Shown piece after piece: positions 1-9,702 of a stretch of 64,000 nt of DNA. The position numbers and the translations under genes are program-made. The stretch is from Liolophura sinensis (lineage: Eukaryota > Mollusca > Polyplacophora > Chitonida > Chitonidae). The notes under the pieces are model-generated. The model saw nothing but the letters and a program-made list of their open reading frames with translations. It searched no databases and was not told the origin of the DNA. The stretch is from contig NC_088302.1 of assembly GCF_032854445.1 (NCBI RefSeq), forward strand, positions 13,015,338 through 13,079,337, read 5' to 3'. Within the stretch, counting starts at the first letter, position 1, and every line of letters begins with the position of its first letter.

Positions 1-453
1 AAAATATAAAGGAAAGTTTCCCAAATTGTTGTTCTTGTTTTGCTGGCGTTAGAGTTTGACTGCGGCCAGACGTCAGGAGGCTATTTGGTAAATGCGAAGG
101 CGCGGTGGTTTCACTTGGGTTGTTCCGAACGACCGTCGTTTAAGGGAAATAATCTTGAATTAGACGTTAAACATCATTCAAGTAAAACGATAAATGAATT
201 CCGGCGTTAAGAAATTGATTAGACAATGAAAAATAATGAGAGAAACAGCAATATTTCGTCCAAAATGAGCAAAATGTCGGGATGCATTAGTGATTTTGTG
301 TGGAGCGTGTTTATAGCGTTAGAAATTAAGCAATCGAACTGATATAGGCTTTGACAATGGAATATTGTACTTATTGGTTTGATTTCATAGGCGTGACTTT
401 TTAAAAACTTGTATATCCATCAACTACTGTATATGGCAGTATCTCTGTTTAAG
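1..453. other. Probable intron 2 of SVC-like copy A, or its 5' flank
   Basis: No coding signal, repeat family or RNA gene is recognisable here. It precedes the last exon of the first array member and ends in a short pyrimidine-rich run and an AAG acceptor. By comparison with copies B and C this should be intron 2, with exons 1 and 2 lying before the window. Confidence 0.5.
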
Positions 454-676
454 GTGCACCGCTGGACCAGATATAATGTACGCGCCGGAGGAGCTTACGA
501 AACTGATCTCCAGTCACTGTTACCCCTCATCCCGTGGGGAACTCCAGGGGGACCAATGCTGCGGGGGATATCCTATCTGTGCCCACGGGGGTGACAACAG
601 CCAAGCCTTCAACCTGACGGAATACCTCAAAGTGATGTTTGACTGGCAGAAGGGCGAGTTTAAACATTACCGGTAA
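454..676 (+). CDS. SVC-like secreted cysteine-rich protein, copy A, last exon
   Basis: This terminal exon starts after an AAG acceptor (less usual than CAG) in the same phase as the last exons of copies B and C, and ends with TAA at 674-676. It encodes 74 codons including the stop. The Cys pattern is C, C-Y-P, CC, then C five residues later (CCGGYPIC), identical in spacing to the other two copies. A sequon (NLT) lies near the C terminus. The conserved core is an 'AGPDIMY' block followed by a helix-like EEL segment and YPS. Exons 1 and 2 are outside the window, so the protein is partial. By comparison with copies B and C it would be a secreted 8-Cys protein resembling a single VWC domain. The function is unknown, and the SVC assignment rests on cysteine spacing only. 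Confidence 0.75.
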
Positions 677-862
677 AATAGGCTAGGTCTACTTTAATGG
701 AATTAGATTTGTTCTCATCGCTTTTTGTAACTTATTGGAGTTTGGTTATGCATTAAACGCTTTGAAATACGACACTGTCCGTTTGTTTGATTCCTGGGTT
801 GTTGTGGGATTGATTGATTTATCCATTCAAAGAATGATATAATTATTTATTCCTTTCTTTAT

Positions 863-985
863 TTGATTGGTGTTTTACGCCATACCTGTAGAAAATTTCA
901 CTTATACGACGATAATCAGTTTGATAGTGGGAGACATCCGGACATCTCCCAGGGAAACCCACAACCATCAGGGCTTTTGATATAA
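863..985 (-). repeat. Degenerate SINE 3' region
   Basis: This is the reverse-oriented tail of the tRNA-derived SINE seen complete at 58385-58660. It starts with the gattggtgttttacgcc motif, then the diverged 'ttcacttatacgacg' block and the 'gaaacccac-accatc' block. The tRNA-like head is missing. Confidence 0.6.
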
Positions 986-1068
986 TTAAGACAAGGTCAA
1001 AAACCATGGTTAGGTAATAGAAAAAACTGCAAGGTCACTTCTTCTGGAAGACCCATACCACCCCATGC

Positions 1069-1084
1069 CCCCCCCCCCCCCCCA
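1069..1084. repeat. Poly-C tract
   Basis: A run of about 15 C inside a C-rich stretch. Homopolymers like this are prone to length error in assembly. The surrounding 677-2820 interval holds only SINE pieces and no recognisable gene. Confidence 0.8.
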
Positions 1085-1559
1085 CCTCCCCGCAACCCAA
1101 TTCGCCTCTCCTCTCTCCCGCCCCTTTACCATGCAGTTTGAACCTTGTGGCAGATATAGGAAAAGCAAACTTCCTAATTCGGCTCGCGTGCAAATCATTT
1201 TGTGGATTGTCGTGATGTGCAGCTGAACACCAATCCTGAGATGTGTCTGCATAGGAAACATGTTATATTTACCATGTAAACCTGTAACAAATTTACTGTA
1301 GTAAATACTCTTACATGTTTATCTGTTTTTACACCATATACTAACCTGTCAGTCAATCTTGCCGAAATACTTGTGTGTCATGAAAATATCCACCACAGTG
1401 CTATTTAAAAATTTCACATGTTTAGCATAAAAAAAGCTGAAAAACCAAGTTATGCTTGAACTGATCAGTCGTACATCCTAGAACATGTTTTTCCAAGAAA
1501 AAAGAAACTTTCAATAGTTTTTATTGCAATTCAATCATCTTTTTTCTATCCATTTATTT

Positions 1560-1740
1560 TTTTAATTTATGTTTTACGCCGTATTCAAGAATATTTCACT
1601 TAAACGAAGGCGGCCAGTAATGTGGTCGGAGGAACTCCACGACCATCCGCAGGTTGTTGGCAAACCTTCAAACGTACGGCCGGAGAAGAAGCCAGCATGA
1701 GCTGGACTTGAACTTACAGCGACTGCATTCTTCATAAATC
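1560..1740 (-). repeat. SINE, truncated
   Basis: Reverse-oriented SINE matching the complete copy at 58385-58660 over its tail, the 'cgtacggccggagaagaagcc' block and part of the head-proximal block. The tRNA-like A-box end is lost. Confidence 0.75.
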
Positions 1741-2666
1741 CATTTCATAAATATAAAAATTTTGGTAGTTACCGAACAAATCACCTTTCTGCCTAAAATG
1801 AAATTTCCGTAGATAAAGGCTTACCATCAAAAACCCCAGGTGAAGATGGTGACGTTTGGTTCATTTTATGATTCTTTCACCAGCAGAACTGTATACATTA
1901 CACTCCCTGTTTCATCTTGAAAATTGCTGTCTTCTTTAGACCGTAGAGAAGTCAGTAATGGACTTTTCGCTTCTTCGCTACATTTACCAGGTGGTGACGT
2001 TAAGCAAAGTACCGAGGTACATGTAAGTCTGGCTGTCTTGCTCCCTTGTTGCCTCGCTGTATCGCTTGCTATAGTACCTGATCATTTGCTTGTTTTGCTT
2101 ACACAGTGAGATTCATTTATACACCGAGAAAAAAAACAACAATTTGTTAAACTGACACAATAATTTTCTTTCTGAGTGATGGCAAAATTGATTATGTTAT
2201 TTCTACAAACTATCATGTTATTCAGGTGCCACGAGTAAGCAGGGAGTTTAAATGAACAGTTAGAATCTATCTGAGATACGTGTATTGACGTATTTCACGG
2301 GTTACGTGTGACCATGCATTTGGCAGATTTCACACTGTCGTCCCTGCTCTGGTTTTACTCTCTGCCTAGTCTCTTTATACTGCATTCCTGCATAAATCAG
2401 GGTCCTATTGAACGGGTGTACAGAGCATCCTCCGAGGCCCCGTCCCTTTCCATTGTTCTAGTGGAACTTGTTCACATTAAATTATATGTGATGACAGTAC
2501 AGCATTTTTAGTAATTCTAGACCGCTGACGTCAAGTATGATGTAGTCAACATCAAGGCATATTTTTCACTTAATTCTGCTGTTCGGGCTGACAGCGATGG
2601 CAGGGGGTTCAAGGAAGTATTTCACGGGCCGGTACCTTGCAATTGTGCCAACTAAAAAAGGGAGAG

Positions 2667-2764
2667 AGAATAAGAATTCAGTTGCCAGCAACCCGTAACA
2701 CCATAATGCTGGCCGCCGTCGTATAGGTGAAATATTCTTGAGTACGGCGTAAAACACCAATCAA
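2667..2764 (+). repeat. SINE 3' half
   Basis: Forward-oriented SINE tail beginning near the 'gccagcaacc' block and ending in the 'cggcgtaaaacaccaatc' terminal motif, followed directly by an AAAT microsatellite as its tail. It sits in the 5' flank of copy B and explains why that flank is longer than the corresponding flank of copy C. Confidence 0.75.
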
Positions 2765-2768
2765 AAAA

Positions 2769-2807
<39 letters not shown>

Positions 2808-2811
2808 ATAC
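2765..2811 (+). repeat. (AAAT)n microsatellite
   Basis: About eleven uninterrupted AAAT units, grown from the A-rich tail of the preceding SINE. Confidence 0.95.
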
Positions 2812-2822
2812 ATCAAATTTTT

Positions 2823-2900
2823 AATGGAGCCAGACGTTACGTACGGTAAAGAGGAGCTGACATGACTACGCTCGCGTCACTGCTATCACTGCCCTTCCCC
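2823..2900 (+). pseudogene. Decayed last exon of an SVC-like array member
   Basis: This stretch aligns with the first 75 or so bases of the last exons at 25687, 454 and 48607. It keeps 'gccagac..tac', the 'aaagaggagctga' block, 'ctcgcgtcactgctatc' and the following C-rich segment. It carries an in-frame stop soon after the EEL-coding block and ends before the CC motif. It lies only a few bases upstream of the conserved promoter of copy B. This is direct evidence for an extra, lost array member. Unequal exchange joining a truncated 3' exon to the next promoter is an inference. Confidence 0.7.
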
Positions 2901-2904
2901 TAAG

Positions 2905-2950
2905 AGCGGCATTGATTGGTCGGAGAAATGTGTGACGCATAAATATTACA
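2905..2950 (+). promoter_or_regulatory. Conserved proximal promoter of SVC-like copy B
   Basis: It shares an inverted CCAAT box inside 'TTGATTGGT' and a following 'AAATGTGT.AC' block with the region 43781-43808 of copy C. A TATA-like cataaatatta lies about 65 bp before the start codon. The farther 5' flank (2176-2230) also aligns with 43551-43610, which supports a duplication that included regulatory DNA. Confidence 0.55.
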
Positions 2951-3004
2951 TGACAGCACTCGTGATTTGACGTTACAAACGAAGAACCTCATCTGAAGAC
3001 GAGG

Positions 3005-3095
3005 ATGCCGAGATTCTTGCTGACCCTGGCTGTCTTCACAGCTGTGTATATTGTTCTCACACCCGTGGCAACAGAGGAGGTTTTTCACATTGATG
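3005..3095 (+). CDS. SVC-like secreted protein, copy B, exon 1 (signal peptide)
   Basis: The first exon encodes 30 codons plus one base: a basic start (MPR), a hydrophobic core (FLLTLAVFTAVYIVL) and a likely signal-peptidase region around VATEE. It ends in a GTAGGT donor at 3096. Spliced to 24636-24753 and 25687-25930 it gives 453 nt, or 150 aa, with phases 1 and 2 exactly as in copy C. The encoded product is a small secreted protein with eight Cys in its mature part. The spacing C, C-x4-C, C, C, CC-x5-C resembles the single von Willebrand factor C domain (SVC/SVWC) family. That family includes arthropod Vago, an induced secreted antiviral factor, but I infer no function for this gene. Its first intron has been inflated to 21.5 kb by nested transposons. 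Confidence 0.8.
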
Positions 3096-4979
3096 GTAGG
3101 TCATTGCATGTAATTTATCCGTTTTGAATATTCATCTTTTCATTTAATCATTTGGAATTTCTAACGTTAGCTAGTGGGCTTAACTGAGCGCGCTTACCTA
3201 AGCTTTGTTATCGTCCTACAATCTATGTATTTATTCAATGTTTAACGTCGGCCTGGTGAGTGTTTCGCTTGCGCTGTGGTCCGGTTTATGGGTGGAAAAA
3301 ACTGGACAATTCGCTAATTCGCAAACCATCTGGCTTCACCAAGAACTTGTCAAACCTACTACGGCCGCCTGCTCAAAACGATCGTAGGATATATAAGTTG
3401 ATTGTAACCATATAGACACATGTTAAAACTATATGTTGCCCTGGTAATTACAATCACCTAAGCCTACCATCGCTTTGTGCAAAACGACCCTGACTAGTTA
3501 AAGCCGCGAACCAAAGGCATCGAGACCTGAATTCGAACAGGCGATCTCATTGCTCAAGCCGAGTTCACACGATGCTATTATTCACGTTGATCTGTTGAAT
3601 CAAGGTCATTTCAAACCAAGACAGGACAAATACTATCTTGTACGATTTGTATAAAATTCGACAAATCGCGGGTGAACGCGGTGTCAATGATCTGACGGTC
3701 ACATCGAGGCAGCACTTTAACACTGTCTCAGCCGGCTGAATCCACCTGTCTCCTGCTTTACTCAGGATTGGTAAATCTGAGGCAGTCCAGGGGAGTTGAG
3801 AGGGGAGAGGATGGAGGGTGGCGTAGTACAATCAGGACAAAGCAATGCTACAGAAATGTTGTCAAAAAATTTATTAACACCAAAATAGATTCAGTACAAT
3901 TCACAGGAGAATAAATTAAAATTTTAATTATAAATAGCTGCACTGGTTGTGATCATTATGTACACACACGGGAAAGGGGTATGTATACAAATAACGTAAT
4001 TCACAGAGTATCCGCATTAAAAGTGTATGCGTGAAGGGGCGATGTTGCAGGTTCTATTCACCACACACATGAACAGTTGGCGTTGTATATTTACGGTTTT
4101 CGGTAAATAGGGCTTAATTAAATCACGTGAGTTCAATGCAAACCATGTCCACGGTTCTCAGTCTACTGCAGCACACAACTTTGTAAACGCATTTATATAA
4201 ACGCAAACAAACTTCTTGGAATCACAGCTATTATGGCGTAAAAACTGAAAAAGTAACCAGTATGTTGTTTTGGCGTATATTTGTGACTACTATAGCACAG
4301 CGCCCATTAAAAGCATTTGTGAGAAAATGTTTTACTGTGAATTTATAAATCCTTTTCGAGAATGTGGCCTAAGCAGGTATTTCCAGTCGGAATGTTATGG
4401 TCACTAAGCCCTTTAGGGGATCTGAAGAATGTATATATGTATGCATACTTAGGTTTTTGCGTCGTACTTAACAATTTTTCAGTTAAATCATATGGTGTGT
4501 GTACATAAACTGTGTCTTCTTGTGGCACGGCGATTCCATGCCGCCACTCGGTGAAGTGTCATGCAGAAGACTCCAGACATGACATCCCACCCTGTAACAT
4601 AATACCGACACTGGACCAACAAGCCCTATTCCTTGCTCTAACCTCTCAGTACCGAACACCTAGCGATGCAGCAGAAAGTAGCCTGCTATTCTCGGTTTCT
4701 GCTATGACCCTACCCGGGCTTGATCTCAGGTTACCCGACTTTGAGGCTGGCCTTCTAACCATTAGAACAGCGGAGCGGCCGCTAGAGACTGTCGGTTTCA
4801 TTGTAAAATAAACGTCCTGTCGAAGGCAGTGTGTAAAGCCGCGGGTAGAGTATAGGGAGTAATAAGGCATGAATCAGTCATTTTGTTTTCTGGCGCTTGA
4901 GAGAGAGATGGCGAACTGTGATGACCGAGCGACCTGAAAAACGAAATCAGCAAACTGGTTAGCCATGTGTGGGCAGAAG
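3096..4979. other. 5' part of copy B intron 1
   Basis: The first about 120 bases show patchy similarity to the start of copy C intron 1 (44007 onward), consistent with common origin. The remainder to 4979 contains short chance reading frames only, with no recognisable gene or RNA. Confidence 0.6.
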
Positions 4980-5410
4980 AAGTATTGCGGCAACGAATAC
5001 CCTCCAATCCTGTCGTAGCATCGGACCTACCTTCTGTGTCAAGTGAGGAACTGGCGCATCTCTAGGAAAACCTTTCTTCCACTGGATGGTTATGGTCCAG
5101 TAAGTGCTTCCCTGCACTGAAGTTACCCAGACGGAAGATTCCTGATGTCAAGAAGTTGCTTTCTACTTGGAACAGACTATATGAGAGAGGCAGAGTACTC
5201 TCCGGCAGTCCAGATAAACGGAGAAACTGTCATTCAAGTGCTCTTACCATCTGTTCTCAAGCAAGAGGTACTGTCTTCAGTGCGTGACTCCATGGGACCC
5301 CAATGCCCGAAGAGGATTTGGAGTCTTTTAACGAAACCGTGTTATTGGCCTTACATGGCACGTGATGTCAAGGAATACTGTGCCAAATCCATCCGTTGTC
5401 AAGTATGAGA
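4980..5410 (+). pseudogene. Ty3/gypsy integrase N-terminal fragment
   Basis: Translation of 5145-5408 gives an integrase zinc-domain remnant: a 'LPSVLKQEVL' linker, a PKRI turn where a His is expected, 'CYWPYMARDVKEYC' and 'RCQV'. This is the usual order in Ty3/gypsy integrases (H2C2, with the YWP.M..DV signature). Upstream bases to about 4980 look like linker sequence but contain stops. There is no DDE core downstream. It is an isolated relic in copy B intron 1, separate from the element starting near 5970. Confidence 0.6.
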
Positions 5411-5969
5411 AGACCACTATCACATCACTATCTACTTAGAGACCCTTGTACATACTATATGGACATCACTGCTCTAGAGCAGACAAACAAACAAACAATT
5501 TGTTAAAATTAAATTTGTTCACAGAAATTACACAGGAAATATTGTTGAGAAATATCATTTTCCTTGAGTCCCCAATAGGTCCGCAAGTTCTGCCTGGAAA
5601 ATGTGTTTCAAGGGTATGTAAGTACATGTATATGTGACCTGTGAAAAAGAATGAGTCCAATCGATTGCCCAGTTGGTTTAGTCCATCTATTACTACGACA
5701 GTCTATGGTACAGATCAATACCCTGGAAATAGAAAGCATACAAAAAGTATATTAGCAAGCTTTACTGTACAGTGTTAGATTATACCGTGAATAGGTATGC
5801 TAGTTGTCTCCCTTTCCATGAACAGCTGTTGCAGTAGTTCGCACACTACAGCCATTATATAGCGTGGATCAACATACTTCGTTAAATGTATGAATGAACA
5901 GTTAACAGAAATGGTATCAAATAAAATGTATGTATTGTATTAACTCGGATTTAAGTATATAAGGTATTG

Positions 5970-6914
5970 TGTTACATACTTATACTTACGGGCGAGCCAG
6001 GTATGCATACACGTCTAACAAAGAAATGGATACTGACAAATGAATAAATTAATCCAGGATGGAATTGTTCACGTCATTGTCATTTAACCCACCCTAATGG
6101 TGTCATGCACACAGTGTATAGATCTAAAATGTTCTTTCATGTTAGTCTATAAATATGAGCGACAGAGCTGTGAAGCTCGCATTCATTCATTCCAGTCCAC
6201 TCGAAGGCAGTCATTCATTCAAGTCCACTTGTGAGCAGTTATTTACTCAAGTCCATTTGAGAGAAGTCATATTTTCTGTCATTCACTGTAAAGGATTTTG
6301 CTGGGTTTGATGATATCGGCTTTTCACATCATTCAACATTCTTCATTTGTACTCCATTTTCTGTACGCTGCACTTTGTGAGCTCGTGCTTCGCCACTTGC
6401 TACTTGCTGGAGACTTTATTTTGGAACTTGTATGGCACATTGTCTCTTTGTGCCATTATTTCATCCCAGTTCACCCTTAAACTGACTTTGTGTAGGTTTC
6501 CGAGGAAACATACATCGACAGCTCGGCGTCTCGGACGCAACTGTCAACTCATCCACCATGAGAAGTTACACATTCACAGACAGATGGGGAATTAACCACT
6601 TATCGGACTTTCATCTGTAGTAGGAGGAATTCATCTTAACCGTGGGTTCTATATTTACGTGGACTGATTTTTCTTTGGAAGCCGGAATATTCCATCCGGA
6701 TTAGGACGCTTTAAGATACTATATGAATATTTGCAATTAATTGTATTGCTTTATATATTATTGTTAGTTTGTATTATTTGTTTATTTTGTTAAAATATAT
6801 TTATTGAACTTATTCAAGCGTCTTCGTGTTTCTTTGTTTGATCTTGTGTAAGTCCTATCGCTAAACAATCCAGTTGTTTCTCATCTTTACTTTCCAATAG
6901 TGATACCCTAGCAT
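5970..6914 (+). repeat. 5' LTR of Ty3/gypsy element (left edge approximate)
   Basis: This region ends in 'tgataccctagca', followed by a leader with a TTGGGGGCTTGTCTGAG block at 6919-6935. That block resembles a tRNA-Pro-type primer binding site, so the LTR ends near 6914 with CA. A TATA-like 'tataaatat' lies near 6151. The left edge is placed at TGTTACAT (5970) by analogy with the TGTTACGAAC start of the 3' LTR. Bases 6227-6545 recur at 44223-44545. Only the last about 110 bases match the 3' LTR at 24181-24545 well; the upstream parts differ strongly. Confidence 0.6.
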
Positions 6915-7051
6915 ATTGGGGGCTTGTCTGAGAAGTAAAGCCTACATGTGCTAGACTGTACCGCGTTGAATGTCAGCTTCTTTTATCGGTGTTTTCATTC
7001 CTGTTTTGTACAACTGTATATATTGTTCTTTGTACACTATATTGTGTCATA

Positions 7052-7790
7052 ATGGCTGAGGAATGTTATGTATATTTATTCCTTGATAGTGAGGATTTGT
7101 CAGTTGTTAAGCTGTCGGAGTTAAGAAACGCAGATTTAAGGAAAATATATGACAAGTTTGAATTAGACTTAAGCGACAGTCTTAGAAAAAGTGGAATGGT
7201 GGATGCTATTAGCAAACACCTGAACTTAGGTAATACTTTACCTATTACCAGCCAATGTGGCGATATTCAGCTGGCTAAGCTTCAGTTAGAGATGAAAAGG
7301 TTTAAATCAGAAAAGGAAAAAAGAGAAAGAAAAAGAGGAAGACAAGAAAAAGAAACGTAACAGAAAGAGAAGAAAGGGAAAAAGAAAGAGAGTTTCAGTT
7401 CGAGAAGCTGAAGTTGGAACAGGAGTTCAAACTGAAGGAACTCCAGGTTAAAAGAAGTGATGGCGAAGCTGGTGGTCGAAGTCACCAAGGGTTTGATTTG
7501 GCTCGGAACTTTGGATTAGTGCCCAAATGTAATGCTAACGATAAAGAAAGTTTCTTTGTCCTCTGAGAAAGTGTCTGTTAGCTTGGAATGGCCTAAAAGG
7601 TATTGGTCAATGTTTCTGCAGAGTACATTCAGTGGTAGATCTGCAGAGGGCTATCCTGCTTTGTTGGTAGATCAGTCTTCAAATTACAACACAATTAAGG
7701 CAGTGATTATAATCATTAGTCATCCATTTAACTACGTGCCCAGTACTAAAGAGGAAAGAGGAGCGAAAGTCAGTAGCTTTTGTTAAAAGA
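7052..7790 (+). pseudogene. Ty3/gypsy Gag-like protein, frameshifted
   Basis: The ATG at 7052 opens a frame for MAEECYVYLFLDSEDLS, followed by 'KLSELRNADLRKI' and 'HLNLG', a pattern typical of Gag N termini in molluscan gypsy elements. A lysine/arginine/glutamate-rich coiled stretch follows. The frame breaks at about 7350 within the purine-rich coiled segment. Gag-like text continues in other frames: a 'FDLARNFGLVPK' block near 7490, then an 'EKVSVSLEWPKRYW' block and 'FSGRSAEGYPALL' to about 7790. The element is interrupted at 7843/7844 by the Polinton. The product is not functional. Confidence 0.65.
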
Positions 7791-7843
7791 GATAGGTAGT
7801 GTTGGTCCTATTGTTAAACCACAGGTTAATGAGGTAGGGCAGA

Positions 7844-7945
7844 AGTAGTAAAAGGGGTACTTTAGAACTCTTATGATTATGCAACGTATTACCCAATATA
7901 TTACATAATTTATTACATGAGAACATGAAGCAATGTTATGATCAC
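7844..7945 (+). repeat. Left terminal inverted repeat of the Polinton
   Basis: It begins AGTAGTAAAAGGGGTACTTT and pairs with the reverse complement of 22078-22176, with a few mismatches. Homology continues more patchily to about 7990 with an indel. Canonical CACGTG boxes lie just inside at about 7946-7951 and 7993-7998. Confidence 0.9.
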
Positions 7946-8064
7946 GTGGTACATGCTAAGACCAATCGCAGACCTCTGGTATGGAAACAATCACGTGACA
8001 TTTTGCTGTATAATTCGCGCCAAAAATCATATCAGTATCCAGCTCCAACAGATCACAGCAGATG

Positions 8065-8170
8065 CACAACAACAACAACGCTTGCCTTTACAACGACAAC
8101 GCCAGTCTTAACGACAACAACATCTGTCTGTACAACAACAACACTCGTCTTTACAACAACAAAACCACTT
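8065..8170 (+). repeat. ACAACA-rich leader repeat
   Basis: About four imperfect copies of a 24-27 bp unit (ACAACAACA plus a pyrimidine-rich CTTT half) lie just before the first Polinton gene. An open frame through it starts at 8062 but is compositionally a repeat, so I take the ATG at 8182 as the real start. Confidence 0.7.
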
Positions 8171-8181
8171 TTAGCGACATT

Positions 8182-8796
8182 ATGAATTACGAAGTCTATG
8201 GAGATCTCGTCGCTAGAGTCTTCCAGGAGAGGACAACTATTTACGTGGAGCTGAGCAAGAAGGGTGATACAACTGGCAGGGAGAGTGTCAAAGCCATCAC
8301 CATGACCCAGAGACCCAGAACCCAGAGTTTCATCTTTTACATGTCAACCATTGACATGCACATTGAGTCTGGCAAACCCACTTTTCAACTTCTGTTGTTG
8401 GGGAAAGATATACACATGTCGTATGGAGACTACAAGGGGGTGTCACTCGTCCATATCAGAAAGTGGGAGAGGAGTAGGAGGGGACTGCTGTATCCTACTA
8501 TGAAAGGCGTGGCCTTCTCCGTGCAAGGCTGGGTTGCCCTCAAGAAAGTGTCGGAAGACATCATCAATGTGCTGAGAGACTACATGGAGAGTGACGGTAT
8601 GTTCCAGGGGACACCACTCATGCCCATGGAGATGAATGCACCCGTCCTGAATGCTCTGGCTAGGAAGAAAATAAAGAAAGGTGATATAGACAATGATGAT
8701 GAGGACTCTTTCTTAAGTGGTGGGGGCCTTCGCAGCAAAAGGTCCCAATTCTTGCGACAAACTGTGAATGGTGTATACAAGGACGCTGTTTATTAA
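8182..8796 (+). CDS. Polinton PC4-like ssDNA-binding protein
   Basis: This 204-aa protein starts MNYEVYG. Residues about 70-130 contain a strand-rich block 'LLLLGKDIHMSYGDYKGVSL', then 'VHIRKW', a basic loop, and 'KGVAFSVQGWVALKK'. This resembles the PC4/p15 transcription-coactivator fold (K/RYV.V.EFKG...V.IRE...KKGI.L...QW..LK), a dimeric single-stranded DNA-binding domain. The C-terminal tail is acidic (DNDDEDS) then basic. The frame is intact. By family analogy it could act in element replication or transcription. It is the leftmost gene and reads inward from the left terminal repeat. The remote similarity needs a profile search, so the confidence is for 'real gene' more than for PC4. Confidence 0.65.
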   Translation: MNYEVYGDLVARVFQERTTIYVELSKKGDTTGRESVKAITMTQRPRTQSFIFYMSTIDMHIESGKPTFQLLLLGKDIHMSYGDYKGVSLVHIRKWERSRRGLLYPTMKGVAFSVQGWVALKKVSEDIINVLRDYMESDGMFQGTPLMPMEMNAPVLNALARKKIKKGDIDNDDEDSFLSGGGLRSKRSQFLRQTVNGVYKDAVY

Positions 8797-8799
8797 AAA

Positions 8800-8951
8800 A
8801 AATATTAATAAGGATAATGAGTATTACAAAATAGAAAAAAATCCTAGAAAGAAAACGCCGAGGGGGGAAAACTTATTATAAAGTCAAATGGAAAGGTTGG
8901 CCTTCCGCCTTCAATTCATATGTGTCGAAAGAAATGTTGAAAGCATTATAA
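8800..8951 (+). pseudogene. Integrase-type chromodomain stub
   Basis: In the frame ending at TAA 8949-8951 the sequence reads 'YKVKWKGWPSAFNSYVSKEM', the C-terminal half of a chromodomain. An upstream 'EYYKIEK' piece is out of frame, separated by a shift in a G-run near 8865. Polinton retroviral-type integrases commonly end in such a chromodomain. The zinc domain and DDE core that should precede it are absent; the gene just upstream is PC4-like. I infer a large deletion that removed the integrase core. Confidence 0.6.
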
Positions 8952-8995
8952 AAAAAAAAGTGATATACTATTAAACAGTCATTCGTACAGGCGGC

Positions 8996-9385
8996 ATGGC
9001 AGGTATCAACACCAACGTGGAGGCTAGGCATCGGCAAAAATACGCAGCTGGTGGCTTACTGATCAGTCTGTCATTGGTTATTGTCATAGCTACAACCATA
9101 ACACTGAGTGTTAATCACACGAGTAGTTGTAGCAGTAAGTCACCGCCACGAAATACTACCTTAAAATCTTCTAACATAACTACGTGCGCTAAAGCCGTAG
9201 GTTTGTCCATTGGAATGAATGTGAGAGTGACAGCGTATATGTATACAGATAGTCCACGTATTGATATCAGAAAGTTTGTGAACGACAAACCTACTAGGAT
9301 AGGTATAGGACTGGGGATTAACCAATGGATAGCTTTGAAAGAACACATGAGAATAATAGACAAGGCCTTGAAAATACATGACTAG
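8996..9385 (+). CDS. Membrane-anchored PC4-like protein of the Polinton
   Basis: A 129-aa intact ORF. Residues about 18-40 form a strong hydrophobic segment (GGLLISLSLVIVIATTITL), which would act as a signal anchor. A Ser/Asn-rich stalk with sequons follows (NHT, NTT, NIT). The C-terminal half has 'IGMNVRVTAYMYTDSPRIDI', 'RKFVNDKP', then 'GIGLGINQWIALKEHM', the same order as PC4-like domains (strand, R-x-D-I-R, K-x-G-I-x-L, QW..L) and as the neighbour at 8182. Two PC4-like genes in tandem suggest duplication, one having gained a transmembrane anchor. If real, the topology (domain across the membrane from the N terminus) is surprising for a DNA-binding fold. Confidence 0.6.
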   Translation: MAGINTNVEARHRQKYAAGGLLISLSLVIVIATTITLSVNHTSSCSSKSPPRNTTLKSSNITTCAKAVGLSIGMNVRVTAYMYTDSPRIDIRKFVNDKPTRIGIGLGINQWIALKEHMRIIDKALKIHD

Positions 9386-9493
9386 TTATTCTAGTCTCAT
9401 TTGACTGCTGAGCTCACTTGCGACATACTGGTGACCTTCCCTTTATTCTATCAGTTATTTGTGAGGAGGCCTAGAAAACATGACTGACTGGCC

Positions 9494-9700
9494 ATGGTGT
9501 CCATAGTCACGCCCCTTCAATCGTACAAGGCAGCAGTACTGAACGAGATGTTTAGTGATGGTGTTGTCAACCACAGCAGATTAGTCGTACTACATGCGTA
9601 CAGACTGAATATATGCAATAATTTGTCGGATGAGGTGTGCGAACAGATCTGGAGATATTATATAAACCTGCATAACGATATTAAACCTATCAGTAGGTAA
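9494..9700 (+). CDS. Small Polinton protein of unknown function
   Basis: This 68-aa intact ORF is predicted mostly helical, with no transmembrane segment or motif I recognise. Its stop precedes the ATPase start at 9703 by two bases, so it sits tightly in the morphogenesis cluster. The base composition matches its neighbours. No function can be assigned. Confidence 0.5.
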   Translation: MVSIVTPLQSYKAAVLNEMFSDGVVNHSRLVVLHAYRLNICNNLSDEVCEQIWRYYINLHNDIKPISR

Positions 9701-9702
9701 CG

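Noticed and set aside
4512..4811. 99-aa frame upstream of the gypsy integrase relic
   Set aside because: No domain; the opposite strand is equally open, as expected for GC-biased relic sequence.
8062..8181. N-terminal extension of the first Polinton gene
   Set aside because: The added residues come from the ACAACA-type leader repeat; ATG 8182 starts the domain-like protein.
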